Assembly (NCBI GenBank): GCA_965276955.1
Contig: CBDIBP010000007.1
Coordinates: 149,523-213,522, forward strand
DNA length: 64,000 bases
Source of the DNA: JABDEZ01 sp965276955
Lineage (GTDB): Bacteria; Bacteroidota; Bacteroidia; Chitinophagales; Chitinophagaceae
Direction: 5' to 3'
Shown here: one piece after another, positions 53,039 to 63,763 of the stretch
How positions within the stretch are numbered: the first letter of the stretch is position 1
Layout of the letters: each line of letters begins with the position of its first letter
Notes under the pieces: generated by a model
The model's database searches: none
The model's input: only the letters and a program-made list of their open reading frames with translations
Told to the model about the DNA's origin: nothing
Position numbers and translations under genes: made by a program

Positions 53039-53305
53039 TTACCAGGATATTTTGGTCTTGTCTATCGATCTTCTTTGCTTACCTCTTTTCCGTTTGCCTT
53101 TTTTGGTATGCTTGTATAGGTATTTGTATCCTTCTATCAGCCCGATAGCTACAATGCCGCATATAACAGAGGCAGCCAGCAGCAGGAGCAGGTTGTCATC
53201 ATTGCCCCAATAAAAATTCCAGCAGGCAGATATGCCTGCACCTAAAAAGAAATCAACGACAAACTTGTGGATCTTAAATTTTTTTTTGTAACCATTCTCG
53301 CCCAT
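53039..53305 (-). CDS. Small membrane protein of unknown function
   Basis: An 88-residue protein with two hydrophobic segments (DFFLGAGISACWNFYWG, about 18-34, and NLLLLLAASVICGIVAIGLI, about 38-57) and a strongly basic C-terminus (HTKKGKRKRGKQRRS). It is not recognised. The positive-inside rule puts both ends in the cytosol. It converges with the GT-C-like gene. Confidence 0.6.
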   Translation of the reverse strand: MGENGYKKKFKIHKFVVDFFLGAGISACWNFYWGNDDNLLLLLAASVICGIVAIGLIEGYKYLYKHTKKGKRKRGKQRRSIDKTKISW

Positions 53306-53371
53306 AGGAGTGCTTATAGAGCCGCAAATATACTATCTTAAATTAATGCTATTACCTATAATAAGTGAAAT

Positions 53372-53791
53372 TCATCTGCGAAATTTTCGGTACATTTTCA
53401 CATTTGCTGCCGATATTGCAGGCGCCTTATTACCGAAGTTATTTCTTACAAATGTGAGCACATCTGCTATCTGCTGGTCTGTTAACGAGTTTTGCGGAGG
53501 CATAGTGTTGCTATAATAGTCGCCATCTATTTCTACTTTCTGGTTGAACCCGTTGAGCAGAATATTGATGAGCACTTTTTTATCGCCCGTAACCCAGGCA
53601 GATCTTGCCAGCGGCGGGTTCATATTGGGTACCCCTCCACCATCGGCCTGATGGCACGACAAACAATATTGGTTATAGACCAACTTGCCTTTAGCTATTG
53701 AAGTTTTTAGCGGCGTTTGTGCTACTGCACAAATAGCCCAGCAAGATAACGCCACAACGAGCGCAGCAATTTGTTTTATACTATTTCCCAT
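53372..53791 (-). CDS. Class I cytochrome c, exported
   Basis: A 139-residue protein with a signal peptide (cleavage near AVAQ) and one haem-binding CLSCHQADGGG motif near residues 43-53. The axial Met is probably in NTMPPQNSLTDQQIADVLTF near 103. It should carry electrons in the periplasm. Its start overlaps the end of the sugar dehydrogenase gene by 11 bases, so it is probably the electron acceptor of that enzyme. Confidence 0.88.
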   Translation of the reverse strand: MGNSIKQIAALVVALSCWAICAVAQTPLKTSIAKGKLVYNQYCLSCHQADGGGVPNMNPPLARSAWVTGDKKVLINILLNGFNQKVEIDGDYYSNTMPPQNSLTDQQIADVLTFVRNNFGNKAPAISAANVKMYRKFRR

Positions 53792-55061
53792 TGTAAATAA
53801 TTCTGTATATAGTACCCTTTACATCGTCGCTTACATATAGCGAGCCATCAGGACCTTGTGCCAGCCCACATGGCCTGTGCTTTGCCTGGCGAGATGAGGT
53901 AATGTCATCTGTACCGGCAAAATTGTTGGCAAACACTTCCCAATTGCTCGTGGGTTTGCCATTTTTGAAAGGAACGAACACTACAAAATATCCTTTTTGT
54001 TTTTCAGGGCTACGGTTCCAGGAGCCGTGAAATGCTATGAAAGCACCATTCTTATACTTTTCAGGAAACATATTGCCAGTGTAGAAGAGCAACCCATCGG
54101 GCGCCAGGTGCCCAGGAAATGCCATAATAGGATCCTGTGCCTTTTCGCCGCCTTGTTTCACACCATCGCCGCCATATTCGGGGGCCAGCATCTTCTGGTG
54201 TTTTTGCTGGTCGTAATAGACATAGGGCCACCCACAGTCTGAGCCCTCATGCAGGGCATACATGGTTTCTGCGGGCAGTTCTGCGCTTTGCTTCTCATTG
54301 TAGTATTGAGGGTACAGGTCGTGCAGCTGATCGCGGCCATGCATCATTACATACAAGGTATTATCCGCCTTGTTCCAATCGAGCCCTACCACATTGCGCA
54401 GGCCGGTGGCATAGCGAGTGCCTGTGGCATATGTTTGGCCAGGCACATCTGCTTTAAAACGCCATATACCTCCTGCACTATCCAGTATGGGGCATGGCAT
54501 CATACCTTTAGAGTCCTTTTGCCTGTCCTGGTACTGGCAAGAGTTGGAGTATGCACCTATGTTAGAGTATATATACCCGGCATCATCCAGCACTATCGAT
54601 TTCGATTCATGCTCGTGACGCTCCAGCAATCCTGTTACTATTTTTTCAGGATTGTCCGGGTTGGTCACAATGCCGTTCGCATCCAGTTTGTAGCGGTATA
54701 TCTCCTCGTCAGACGAGGCATAGAGATACCCATTCTTTATAGCTATACCAGTACCGCCATAGTCGCCAAATGCCTTGGCCACCGTGGCCTTTCCATTACC
54801 GGTAGCATCGTGCAGCAATATTATGCCCTTACCATTCCCAGCCCTTAGCTGCTTCACGTATATATCGCCTTGCGGGGTCACCGCAATGTGCCGAGACTTG
54901 CCGCTCAGCGTATCTATTACCTTTAGTGCACCAAAGCCATGTGGCAATACCAGCCCGGCATTGTCTGCATCTGCTACTACGCTATTGCCCGTGTGTTGCG
55001 CGCAGGCATTCAAGCTGTTCATCACCAGCAATATACCTGCTACGAATTTTATTGTTCTCAT
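53781..55061 (-). CDS. PQQ-type sugar (sorbosone-like) dehydrogenase
   Basis: ATG 55061 (MRTIKFVAGILLVMNSLNAC) gives 426 residues with a lipoprotein-like end NSLNAC; in-frame ATGs at 55067 and 55109 are longer alternatives. The protein has the six-bladed propeller pattern of the GDH/sorbosone dehydrogenase family: GIAIKNGYLYASSDEEIYRY, VVGLDWNKADNTLYVMMHG, CGWPYVYYDQQ and LLFYTGNMFPEKYKNGAFIA. It oxidises an aldose or sorbosone-type substrate in the periplasm with PQQ and passes electrons to the overlapping cytochrome c. The sugar is not determined. Confidence 0.85.
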   Translation of the reverse strand: MRTIKFVAGILLVMNSLNACAQHTGNSVVADADNAGLVLPHGFGALKVIDTLSGKSRHIAVTPQGDIYVKQLRAGNGKGIILLHDATGNGKATVAKAFGDYGGTGIAIKNGYLYASSDEEIYRYKLDANGIVTNPDNPEKIVTGLLERHEHESKSIVLDDAGYIYSNIGAYSNSCQYQDRQKDSKGMMPCPILDSAGGIWRFKADVPGQTYATGTRYATGLRNVVGLDWNKADNTLYVMMHGRDQLHDLYPQYYNEKQSAELPAETMYALHEGSDCGWPYVYYDQQKHQKMLAPEYGGDGVKQGGEKAQDPIMAFPGHLAPDGLLFYTGNMFPEKYKNGAFIAFHGSWNRSPEKQKGYFVVFVPFKNGKPTSNWEVFANNFAGTDDITSSRQAKHRPCGLAQGPDGSLYVSDDVKGTIYRIIYNGK

Positions 55062-55190
55062 GGTCATAATATGTGCCTTCCTGTATATAAATATACGATC
55101 TGTTAGCACTGTTTTAGTGAAGCAGGAAATTAATTATCCGTGTTTTTATTTGAAATGTGTATTAACTTTCAGCAAAACTTTATACAGTAT

Positions 55191-55577
55191 ATGAAAAATG
55201 CCCTTTTAACTTTTGTATTGGCAGCATGCTGCCTCACAGCATTCGGCAGGAGCGCAATAGACAGATGGCCAGCCCTCAAATCTTTTCACGAAGTTATTGC
55301 CGCAACCTTCCACCCCAGTCAGGAAGGCAATCTGAAACCTGTAAAAACACAGATCGACGAACTATGTTCGCGGGCAGAAACACTAACTACCGCACCAATG
55401 CCAAGCGAGTATAATAACCCACAGGTGCAAGCTGCTATAGCCAAACTGAACAAAAATGCGAAAGAGCTAAAGGCACTGATAGTAAAGAAAGCTCCGGATG
55501 CACAGATAAAAATGAAGCTGACCACGGTACACAAATGCTTTCATGAAATAGTGGACATGACCGTAAAGGAAGAATAG
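55191..55577 (+). CDS. Exported helical protein of unknown function
   Basis: The start at ATG 55191 begins a signal peptide (MKNALLTFVLAACCLTAFG). The 128-residue product is mostly helical, with two long predicted helices (about 50-70 and 80-125), and contains no CXXCH. The layout recalls four-helix bundles such as cytochrome b562, but no haem ligand pattern can be claimed. It is divergent from the sugar dehydrogenase gene and ends in its own terminator. Confidence 0.6.
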   Translation: MKNALLTFVLAACCLTAFGRSAIDRWPALKSFHEVIAATFHPSQEGNLKPVKTQIDELCSRAETLTTAPMPSEYNNPQVQAAIAKLNKNAKELKALIVKKAPDAQIKMKLTTVHKCFHEIVDMTVKEE

Positions 55578-55597
55578 TATTGAAATATATTAAAAAG

Positions 55598-55630
55598 AAA
55601 TGGCCCTGCTTGGTAAAAGCGGGGCCATTT
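55598..55630 (+). terminator. Terminator after the helical exported protein gene
   Basis: AAATGGCCC pairs with GGGCCATTT, with an inner GCTT/AAGC stem, followed by TTTTATTT. It lies 20 bases after the stop. Confidence 0.82.
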
Positions 55631-55652
55631 TTTATTTGGAATGAGATAGATA

Positions 55653-56192
55653 CTAATTGTTAGCTACAGCTAAGGTTTTGCGCTTTGCTGCTGCAAATTG
55701 TGTAGCATATGCGCTGCCAAACAAAACTGTGTTATAAAACAGATCGCCAGCTATACTGTACATAATGAATGGTACCGCCAGTGTGTAGCACATAACCAAA
55801 CCTGTGGCGCTGTGTGGGTACATACCTGAGAAGGCCCAAACGCCACCATTAGAGATCAGGAAAAACAATACAGAACCGGCTACTGATGAACCGGCAATAG
55901 CTGCGACAGACCTGCCACTGAATGTGCTTTTACTGCCCAGGAAATTTTTGAATAGCATAGCAGTTGTGAGTGCAGCATAGTTGAACAGCATAGCGCCGGG
56001 CTCATAAAAACCAATAACAGCATCGCTAAGCAGCATGGCCAGTAATGTAACGATAAGACCGTAGCGCCTGCCCAGGAACACTGAACTAAACAAGCCAACA
56101 GCCATAACAGGCGCAAAATTGGGCAAGTGCGGTATGTACCTGCCTACTAATACTACAAGGATAAGCGCTAAAGAAATGAGTACTTTATTCAT
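55653..56192 (-). CDS. DUF6580-like membrane protein, S-component type
   Basis: A 179-residue protein with about five membrane segments. The N-terminal LVGRYIPHLPNFAPVMAVGL and the following FLGRRYGLIVTLLAMLLSD are typical of DUF6580, a family resembling the substrate-binding S components of ECF vitamin transporters. No ECF ATPases are nearby. It follows a DUF4430 lipoprotein gene by six bases; because transcobalamin-like DUF4430 and S components often co-occur, it may take up a vitamin such as cobalamin, which is inference. Confidence 0.72.
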   Translation of the reverse strand: MNKVLISLALILVVLVGRYIPHLPNFAPVMAVGLFSSVFLGRRYGLIVTLLAMLLSDAVIGFYEPGAMLFNYAALTTAMLFKNFLGSKSTFSGRSVAAIAGSSVAGSVLFFLISNGGVWAFSGMYPHSATGLVMCYTLAVPFIMYSIAGDLFYNTVLFGSAYATQFAAAKRKTLAVANN

Positions 56193-56198
56193 AAAAAA

Positions 56199-56669
56199 TT
56201 AATTATTATAAGAGCAAAATTTACAAGGTTGTTTACCATCTGTTACATAGTGCCAGGTAATGGTACTGCCTGGCGTAGCTTGCTGGTCCTCAAAACCAGC
56301 TGCTGCGCAGGTATCGTTGATGCATAGCCACCAGTATTGTTTAGTGCCATTGGTGTGCAGCCCGTCTATTGCATCTATCATACCGTGCTGGCCTGCTTTG
56401 GTCTCATATACCAGCTTTTTTTGCTGCACCGCAGCTTCCATTATTTCTTTTACGGTATTCTTTTTCCCGGTAACCGGTATAGAGTCGATAACCTTTGAGG
56501 AATCTGTTTTGTACGCAATAGCCAATCTTACATATCCACCTCCTGATGCTGCACCAGCCTTAGTATACGATGTATTGTTATTGCTGCAAGAACCCAGCAG
56601 TAACCACAGGGCTGGAAGCCATGCAAGTAAAGAATAATGGACCGGTTTGGAAATACACACGCTACTCAT
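56199..56669 (-). CDS. DUF4430 (transcobalamin-like) lipoprotein
   Basis: A 156-residue protein with a lipoprotein signal (LLLGSCSNNN, Cys near residue 28) and a DUF4430 domain. The domain shows the phrase NTVKEIMEAAVQQ near residue 71, IDAIDGLHTNG near 98-108, YWWLCINDTCAA near 112, and GSTITWHYV near 134. In animals this fold closes over cobalamin in transcobalamin. In bacteria it often sits with ECF-type S components, as here. It is likely anchored in a membrane facing the periplasm or surface. Start at 56669 is the only ATG that gives the lipoprotein leader. Confidence 0.8.
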   Translation of the reverse strand: MSSVCISKPVHYSLLAWLPALWLLLGSCSNNNTSYTKAGAASGGGYVRLAIAYKTDSSKVIDSIPVTGKKNTVKEIMEAAVQQKKLVYETKAGQHGMIDAIDGLHTNGTKQYWWLCINDTCAAAGFEDQQATPGSTITWHYVTDGKQPCKFCSYNN

Positions 56670-56929
56670 CTATATAAACTGGTACCAAAGGTAAATTTTT
56701 TTGAAACAATTTGTGGGTTGCCCGGTAATATCTGATAGCTATTTCACAGATCGAGCGCTTGTTCACCATTCGTCAAGTATCATTCTTACTCATTTCACGT
56801 ATCATCGCGGCAATACATAGCGCAAGATGACTGACACTGCGCGCGGTGTATATCTCCCGCACAAAAAAGGGTATTTCCCCCATATGGCAGCGTATTAGAT
56901 GAGCCTACTTTTGAAGAAAGGATACGATC

Positions 56930-57028
56930 ATGAAAAAAGCATACTTACAAAGCAAATGGTTTGAAAAGATGGTGTTGCTTGCTGCATTGATATTCGCATT
57001 AGCTATCGTTATCAATTCGCTTGCTTAG
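56930..57028 (+). CDS. Membrane micropeptide, 32 residues
   Basis: ATG 56930 to TAG 57026 encodes MKKAYLQSKWFEKMVLLAAL followed by IFALAIVINSLA. The basic half is followed by one membrane helix. GAAAGGA is 8-14 bases upstream of the ATG, a purine-rich site rare in this window. It is short, so function cannot be assigned; the frame, leader and position support a real gene. Confidence 0.45.
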   Translation: MKKAYLQSKWFEKMVLLAALIFALAIVINSLA

Positions 57029-57044
57029 ATCCAGCTCATAGAAA

Positions 57045-57069
57045 AAGCCACCCGTAATGTGAGTGGCTT
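57045..57069 (-). terminator. Factor-independent terminator of rho
   Basis: On the minus strand, AAGCCACTC pairs with GGGTGGCTT (nine pairs, one G-U) around a seven-base loop, followed by TTTTTC. It lies 23 bases beyond the rho stop. Confidence 0.85.
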
Positions 57070-57091
57070 CTGTCTTGTATAGAATATATTG

Positions 57092-59080
<1,989 letters not shown>

Positions 59081-59274
59081 GCTTGTTTTCTTATTGCTTC
59101 GATTAGTTATGGTATGTATTGTTTCACTCTGATCTCTTTAACAACGGATACTTTCTGAGGATCGTAATAAAGAAATAGGGAACTTCTATGTATTGAAAGG
59201 ATGGAACAAATATGTTTCCTATAATGCAAGATTACAAATGTTTTTGATAATAACGAAAAAAATATTGGATAGAT

Positions 59275-60270
59275 CTACAGGTCTTGTATAAAAGATCCTG
59301 CCATATCTTTTATGGTCTCTTCCATAGGCATATAGCTATATTCAGGAAAAAAACGCATTATTTTCTTATTGTTATAGTTGGAATGGTGCTGTGCATTGCG
59401 AGCGTTCTCTTTTGTAATAAATGGCTTACCGCCCAATATAGCGCTTTTAAGAGCGCCCAGTCGCCATACTGCATTGGTGATACCCGGCCCTGCGGAAATG
59501 CGTGGTGGCCTCTTATTCAGTGCAAGTGCCATCATGGTGAATATATCGCGATAGGCATAGTTGCCGGCACTTAGTATAAAACGCTCTGCGGCAACATTGC
59601 TTTGCATGAGCATGTGCATTATAGTTACCACATCCTGTACGCCCACCCAGGCAGTGACACCATGGGTATAAAATGGGAACTCTTCATAAGCTACCTGCAT
59701 GAGGTGTGCCGACCCTTCGGTCCAGTTACCAGCGCCGAGTATGATGCCTGGGTTCACTATCACCGCTTTCAGCCCCTCGCCTATGCCGCGCCACACTTCC
59801 ATCTCACCCATGTACTTTGCAGTACCATAAGCAGTATTGTGTCCGTTCTCTTCCCATTCTTCTTCTTCTGTTATTTCCTTATTGGCTACTGTGCGGCCCA
59901 GTGCAGCTATAGAGCTTACATGCACCAGTTTATGTACGTTGTTCACCAATGCCTGGTTCACCACATTGGCGGTACCTTCTGCATTAAAATGGAGCATCTT
60001 TTCATGCATCCTCTTATCGAAAGATATGATGCCCGCACAATGATACACGTCGTATACATCTTCCATAGCAGTCTCCACGTCGTATATATCCAGCAGGTCA
60101 CACTTCAGCCACTGCACACCAGGCAAGGCTTTAAGCTCAGCGGTGGGCTCATGCTCATGATACAGCGCCCGCACCCGGTAGCCATGTGCAGATAAAAAAT
60201 GGGTAAGATGCCTGCCCAGCAGGCCACTGGCCCCTGTTACAAGTATCGTTCTGTTGCTGCCTGTACTCAA
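59275..60270 (-). CDS. NAD-dependent epimerase/dehydratase (extended SDR)
   Basis: A 331-residue extended short-chain dehydrogenase. The Rossmann nucleotide site is VTGASGLLGRHLTHFLSA near residues 11-28. The second strand is VQWLKCDLLDIYDVETAM near 52, and the active-site Tyr and Lys are in YGTAKYMGEMEV near 147-158. It resembles dihydroflavonol-4-reductase-like proteins of Bacteroidota; substrate unknown. It is in line with pheS, whose stop is 41 bases upstream of its ATG. Confidence 0.85.
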   Translation of the reverse strand: MSTGSNRTILVTGASGLLGRHLTHFLSAHGYRVRALYHEHEPTAELKALPGVQWLKCDLLDIYDVETAMEDVYDVYHCAGIISFDKRMHEKMLHFNAEGTANVVNQALVNNVHKLVHVSSIAALGRTVANKEITEEEEWEENGHNTAYGTAKYMGEMEVWRGIGEGLKAVIVNPGIILGAGNWTEGSAHLMQVAYEEFPFYTHGVTAWVGVQDVVTIMHMLMQSNVAAERFILSAGNYAYRDIFTMMALALNKRPPRISAGPGITNAVWRLGALKSAILGGKPFITKENARNAQHHSNYNNKKIMRFFPEYSYMPMEETIKDMAGSFIQDL

Positions 60271-60311
60271 TAGTAGTGTGGGTTCAAAAAAATATTAGTG
60301 CTCGGGAAACG

Positions 60312-61334
60312 TCACAACGATTCGAACTGCCGCAGGAAACGCACATCATTTTGCGAATACAAGCGCAGATCATTTACCTGGAATTTAAGCTGGGTGATAC
60401 GCTCTACCCCCATACCAAATGCAAAACCGGTATATTCTTCAGGGTCTATATTAAAGTTGCGCAGCATATTGGGGTGCACCATACCACAGCCCAGTATCTC
60501 TACCCAGCCGGTATGCTTGCAAAGGCTACAGCCACTACCGCCGCATACGGTACAGGATATATCCATCTCTGCACTTGGCTCTGTGAACGGGAAGTATGAT
60601 GGCCGGAAACGCAATTTAGTATCAGCACCGAACATCTCTGTAACAAAATAATAAAGCGTTTGTTTCAGATCAGCGAACGAAACATCTTTAGCTACATACA
60701 GCCCCTCGCACTGGTGAAAGAAGCAATGCGCGCGCGCGGAAATAGTTTCGTTGCGGTACACGCGACCCGGGCATATCACACGTACAGGTAGCGGTGTGGT
60801 CTCCAATATGCGTGCTTGTACCGATGAGGTATGCGTACGCAGCACCCAGTCCGGGTTTTGCGATACGTAGAAGGTATCCTGCATATCCCTTGCCGGGTGG
60901 TCTGCAGGCATGTTCAGCGAGTTGAAGTTGTGCCAGTCATCTTCTATTTCCGGCCCGGTGGCTACGCTGAAACCTATCTTCTCAAATATACTTACTATCT
61001 TATTTTCTATTACACGCAGGGGGTGGCGGGTGCCTTGTGGCAGTGCATCGCCCGGCAGGCTCACATCTATTGCTGGGCCTTTACTACTCTCATCATTTTG
61101 CAGGTGCTTGTGCTTTTCGTATTGCAGCTCTGCCATTTCTTTAAAGGCATTCAGCAACTGTCCGGCCTCTTTCTTTTCTGCGGGCGGCACATTCCTCATT
61201 TCGCCAAACACAGATTTCACTATACCCTTTGTCCCCAGGAATTTTATCCGGTAGGCTTCAAGGTCAGCGGCATTTGCCGGTGCAAAAGACTTTATTTCCT
61301 TTTCGTATGGTTCTAATATATCCTGTAAAGGCAT
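60312..61334 (-). CDS. pheS: Phenylalanyl-tRNA synthetase alpha subunit
   Basis: A 340-residue class II synthetase subunit, half of the alpha2beta2 enzyme; pheT is not here. An N-terminal coiled-coil (EKEIKSFAPANAADLEAYRI) precedes the catalytic core: motif 1 region HPLRVIENKIVSIFEKIGF, motif 2 with RVYRNETISARAHCFFHQCEG, and motif 3 with GFAFGMGVERITQL. The usual FPFTEPSAEMDISC, followed by CSLCKHTGWVEILG, is present. Length is normal. Confidence 0.97.
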   Translation of the reverse strand: MPLQDILEPYEKEIKSFAPANAADLEAYRIKFLGTKGIVKSVFGEMRNVPPAEKKEAGQLLNAFKEMAELQYEKHKHLQNDESSKGPAIDVSLPGDALPQGTRHPLRVIENKIVSIFEKIGFSVATGPEIEDDWHNFNSLNMPADHPARDMQDTFYVSQNPDWVLRTHTSSVQARILETTPLPVRVICPGRVYRNETISARAHCFFHQCEGLYVAKDVSFADLKQTLYYFVTEMFGADTKLRFRPSYFPFTEPSAEMDISCTVCGGSGCSLCKHTGWVEILGCGMVHPNMLRNFNIDPEEYTGFAFGMGVERITQLKFQVNDLRLYSQNDVRFLRQFESL

Positions 61335-61404
61335 GAAGCAAATATAATATTTTTAACTGCCGGACGCGTGCCATGTAGTATAGGCAGCAACTATAGCAAT
61401 ATGG

Positions 61405-62358
61405 TTAGTCTTTTTTGTTCATCACTTTTTCCCAAAGCTCTGGTATGCGTTTCACCCATACCAGCTCCTTCATTTTCTCTTTGGCATCTATAGCCGGCGA
61501 TCCAAAATAGGTCTTACCGCCGCCTTCAAGGGAGTCGCCTACACCACTCTGTGCAAGTACTACTGCACCCTTGTGCAGGGTAAGGTCTTTGTTCACACCT
61601 ACCTGGCCCCACAGCGTCACTTCGTCCTCTACAATTGTTTTACCTGCTATAGCTACCCCTGCAGCAAACAAGCAATTTTTACCCACTACTACCCCATGAG
61701 CTATATGCACCATGTTGTCCAGCTTAGTGCCTTGCCCCAGTATGGTATCGCCGCTCACGCCTTTGTCTATGGTGCAGTTGGCTCCTATTTCCACATCCTG
61801 GTGTATGATGACCCTGCCGCAGCTTTCCAGTTTATCATATTGCGACGCACGCTCTTTACGGCGCTTGAAATAAAATGCGTCGGCGCCTAAGACCGAACCG
61901 GAGTGTATGATGACATTATCGCTTATTTCTGTCCAGTCGTAAATACTCACATTGGCATGTATCAGGCAGTTCTTTCCTATTTTCACGTGATTGCCCACGA
62001 ATACACCGGGTTGTATTATGGTACCCTCGCCTATTGTGGCTGATGGACTTATCGCCGCAGCAGCAGGCTCGAACGGACGGAAATGCTTTACTATACTTAC
62101 ATAAGCAGTAAATGGATCCTCAATTACCAGCAAGGTCTTTCCTGCGGGGCAGTCCACTTCTTTATTAATGATGATGACCGTGGCCGGTGAATACAGGCAC
62201 TTATCGTAGTACTTGGCAAAATCCACAAAAGATATATCGCCAGGGGTTACTTTGTGTATCTCGTTGATACCTGTTGCCAGTTGGGTAGTATCGCCCACCA
62301 ACTTAGCCCCTGTAAAGTCGGCCAGCCATTGTACAGATACCGGGTTCTGAAACTTCAT
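61405..62358 (-). CDS. lpxD: UDP-3-O-acyl-glucosamine N-acyltransferase
   Basis: A 317-residue acyltransferase that adds the second fatty acid in lipid A synthesis. An N-terminal uridine-binding domain (about 1-95) is followed by hexapeptide left-handed beta-helix repeats (SATIGEGTIIQPGVFVGNHV and onwards) and the catalytic His in NMVHIAHGVVVGKN near residues 216-229. LpxD-type YDWTEISDNV and GADAFYFKRRKE are also seen. Bacteroidota often carry two LpxD paralogues; which of them this is cannot be told. Confidence 0.9.
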   Translation of the reverse strand: MKFQNPVSVQWLADFTGAKLVGDTTQLATGINEIHKVTPGDISFVDFAKYYDKCLYSPATVIIINKEVDCPAGKTLLVIEDPFTAYVSIVKHFRPFEPAAAAISPSATIGEGTIIQPGVFVGNHVKIGKNCLIHANVSIYDWTEISDNVIIHSGSVLGADAFYFKRRKERASQYDKLESCGRVIIHQDVEIGANCTIDKGVSGDTILGQGTKLDNMVHIAHGVVVGKNCLFAAGVAIAGKTIVEDEVTLWGQVGVNKDLTLHKGAVVLAQSGVGDSLEGGGKTYFGSPAIDAKEKMKELVWVKRIPELWEKVMNKKD

Positions 62359-62438
62359 CTACAAAAAAATTTGTGCAAAAATACGATTTTGTAGGGAGGG
62401 TGAGGATGAAAAACTTAAGATATGTTAATTGGCAAGGG

Positions 62439-62813
62439 CTATCTGCAAATGTCGCCTTCTTCACTAATCACCATTTCTTTCAACTCTTTTATCCTTTGCA
62501 CTGTCAAATAACTCTTATAAATATTATAACACATAGATCGTGATGAGCCTTGTTCATTTTCTTGTCCTTTAGGGAATTTTACCTCCAATTGTGCTTCACG
62601 AAACGCGAGCCAGATCTTTTGAGCTTTTTTTAGATTAATTATAAATAAAGAGTCTTCTTTGTTTTCTTCTCTTATCTGCTTATAAACAGTAATAAGTGCT
62701 TTTTCGTTGCTTTTGCAGTCGTTATCTGCTATAATATTCATATCATATTGTGTTTGTGCATAGGATACGAATGATAAACAAACCAATAAAATACAAAAAA
62801 ATGTCGTTTTCAT
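62439..62813 (-). CDS. LprI-like (DUF1311) exported protein
   Basis: A 124-residue protein with a signal peptide (MKTTFFCILLVCLSFVSYAQ) and a DUF1311/LprI-type domain. Typical features are the paired Cys (DNDCKSNEKAL near residue 32 and SMCYNIYKSYL near residue 94), KKAQKIWLAFREAQLEVKF near 62 and the helical end IKELKEMVI. Some members of this family inhibit lysozyme. Context gives no further clue. Confidence 0.8.
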   Translation of the reverse strand: MKTTFFCILLVCLSFVSYAQTQYDMNIIADNDCKSNEKALITVYKQIREENKEDSLFIINLKKAQKIWLAFREAQLEVKFPKGQENEQGSSRSMCYNIYKSYLTVQRIKELKEMVISEEGDICR

Positions 62814-62895
62814 CAGACGAAATTATGTCTAAATTAAATATTGTTCTGTAGTAACTTATGTATTATTTTACATCTCACACTATGTACCAAGCACC

Positions 62896-63723
62896 TTGAA
62901 CTTCATCAATCTAAACGGCAAAATAACACCTACAGAAAAAGCATCCATCGCCCCGGATAATAGGGCGTTCCGTTATGGCTATGGCCTTTTCGAGACCATG
63001 CTTTTTACTGACGGTGTGCTGCAACTGAAAGACCTGCATTTCAAGCGGCTATTTACTGGGTTGCAACAGTTGGATATTATACTGCCTGTGTTGTGGACAC
63101 AGCAATGGATAGAAGAGCAGATAACCCAAACAGTTCAACGCAACAGCTTGAGCCATCTCTGTAGGGTACGCCTGCAGGTACATGCAGGCAATGGCGGCCT
63201 GTATGAGAAAAACGCACACCCCGGCATTGTTATAGAATGCTTCCCGATAGAAGAAGCCACGTTGCAATTCAATGATAACGGTTTAGTGGTCGGCATAGCG
63301 ACAGGCATCAATAAAAGCCCCGATAGCCTTGCCAATTTAAAAAGCTGCAACGCCCTGATATATGCCATGGCAGCACAGCAGTCCATGACCAACAAGTGGA
63401 ACGATACCCTGATATTGAACACCAATAACCACATTATAGAAAGCACTATCGCCAATCTCTTCTGGATAAAAGATGAAACCGTGTACACCCCACCCTTGCG
63501 AGATGGCTGTGTGGCGGGTGTGATGCGGGAGCATATTATTGCTACGCTGGCACAATATAATATTGTTGTTCACCAACGAAGCCTGGATCTAAATACTCTG
63601 CTACAGGCGGATGAGGTCTTCCTCACCAATGCTATTAGAAAAATACGCTGGGTAGGCCGTATGGGCGATAAAGCCTTTAGTAATAGCCATACCCGTTATC
63701 TCTGGCAAAAGCTTTTCCTCTGA
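62896..63723 (+). CDS. Class IV aminotransferase (PabC/IlvE-like)
   Basis: A 275-residue PLP enzyme. The start is TTG 62896, because the frame has no suitable ATG and MNFINLNGKITP matches family N-termini. Class IV features include RAFRYGYGLFETMLF near residues 23-37, the Schiff-base Lys in NLKSCNALIYAMA near 149-150, and the C-terminal DEVFLTNAIRKIRWVG near 246-261. Candidates are aminodeoxychorismate lyase (folate) and branched-chain or D-amino acid aminotransferase; sequence alone does not decide. Confidence 0.85.
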   Translation: MNFINLNGKITPTEKASIAPDNRAFRYGYGLFETMLFTDGVLQLKDLHFKRLFTGLQQLDIILPVLWTQQWIEEQITQTVQRNSLSHLCRVRLQVHAGNGGLYEKNAHPGIVIECFPIEEATLQFNDNGLVVGIATGINKSPDSLANLKSCNALIYAMAAQQSMTNKWNDTLILNTNNHIIESTIANLFWIKDETVYTPPLRDGCVAGVMREHIIATLAQYNIVVHQRSLDLNTLLQADEVFLTNAIRKIRWVGRMGDKAFSNSHTRYLWQKLFL

Positions 63724-63763
63724 GATAACTCATATTGCCTGCCTTGCTTACCTTTGCAGCCTT

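Noticed and set aside
56670..56929. Possible cobalamin riboswitch before the DUF4430/DUF6580 pair
   Set aside because: No B12-box-like conserved segment was seen on the minus strand in this 260-base interval, only short inverted words.
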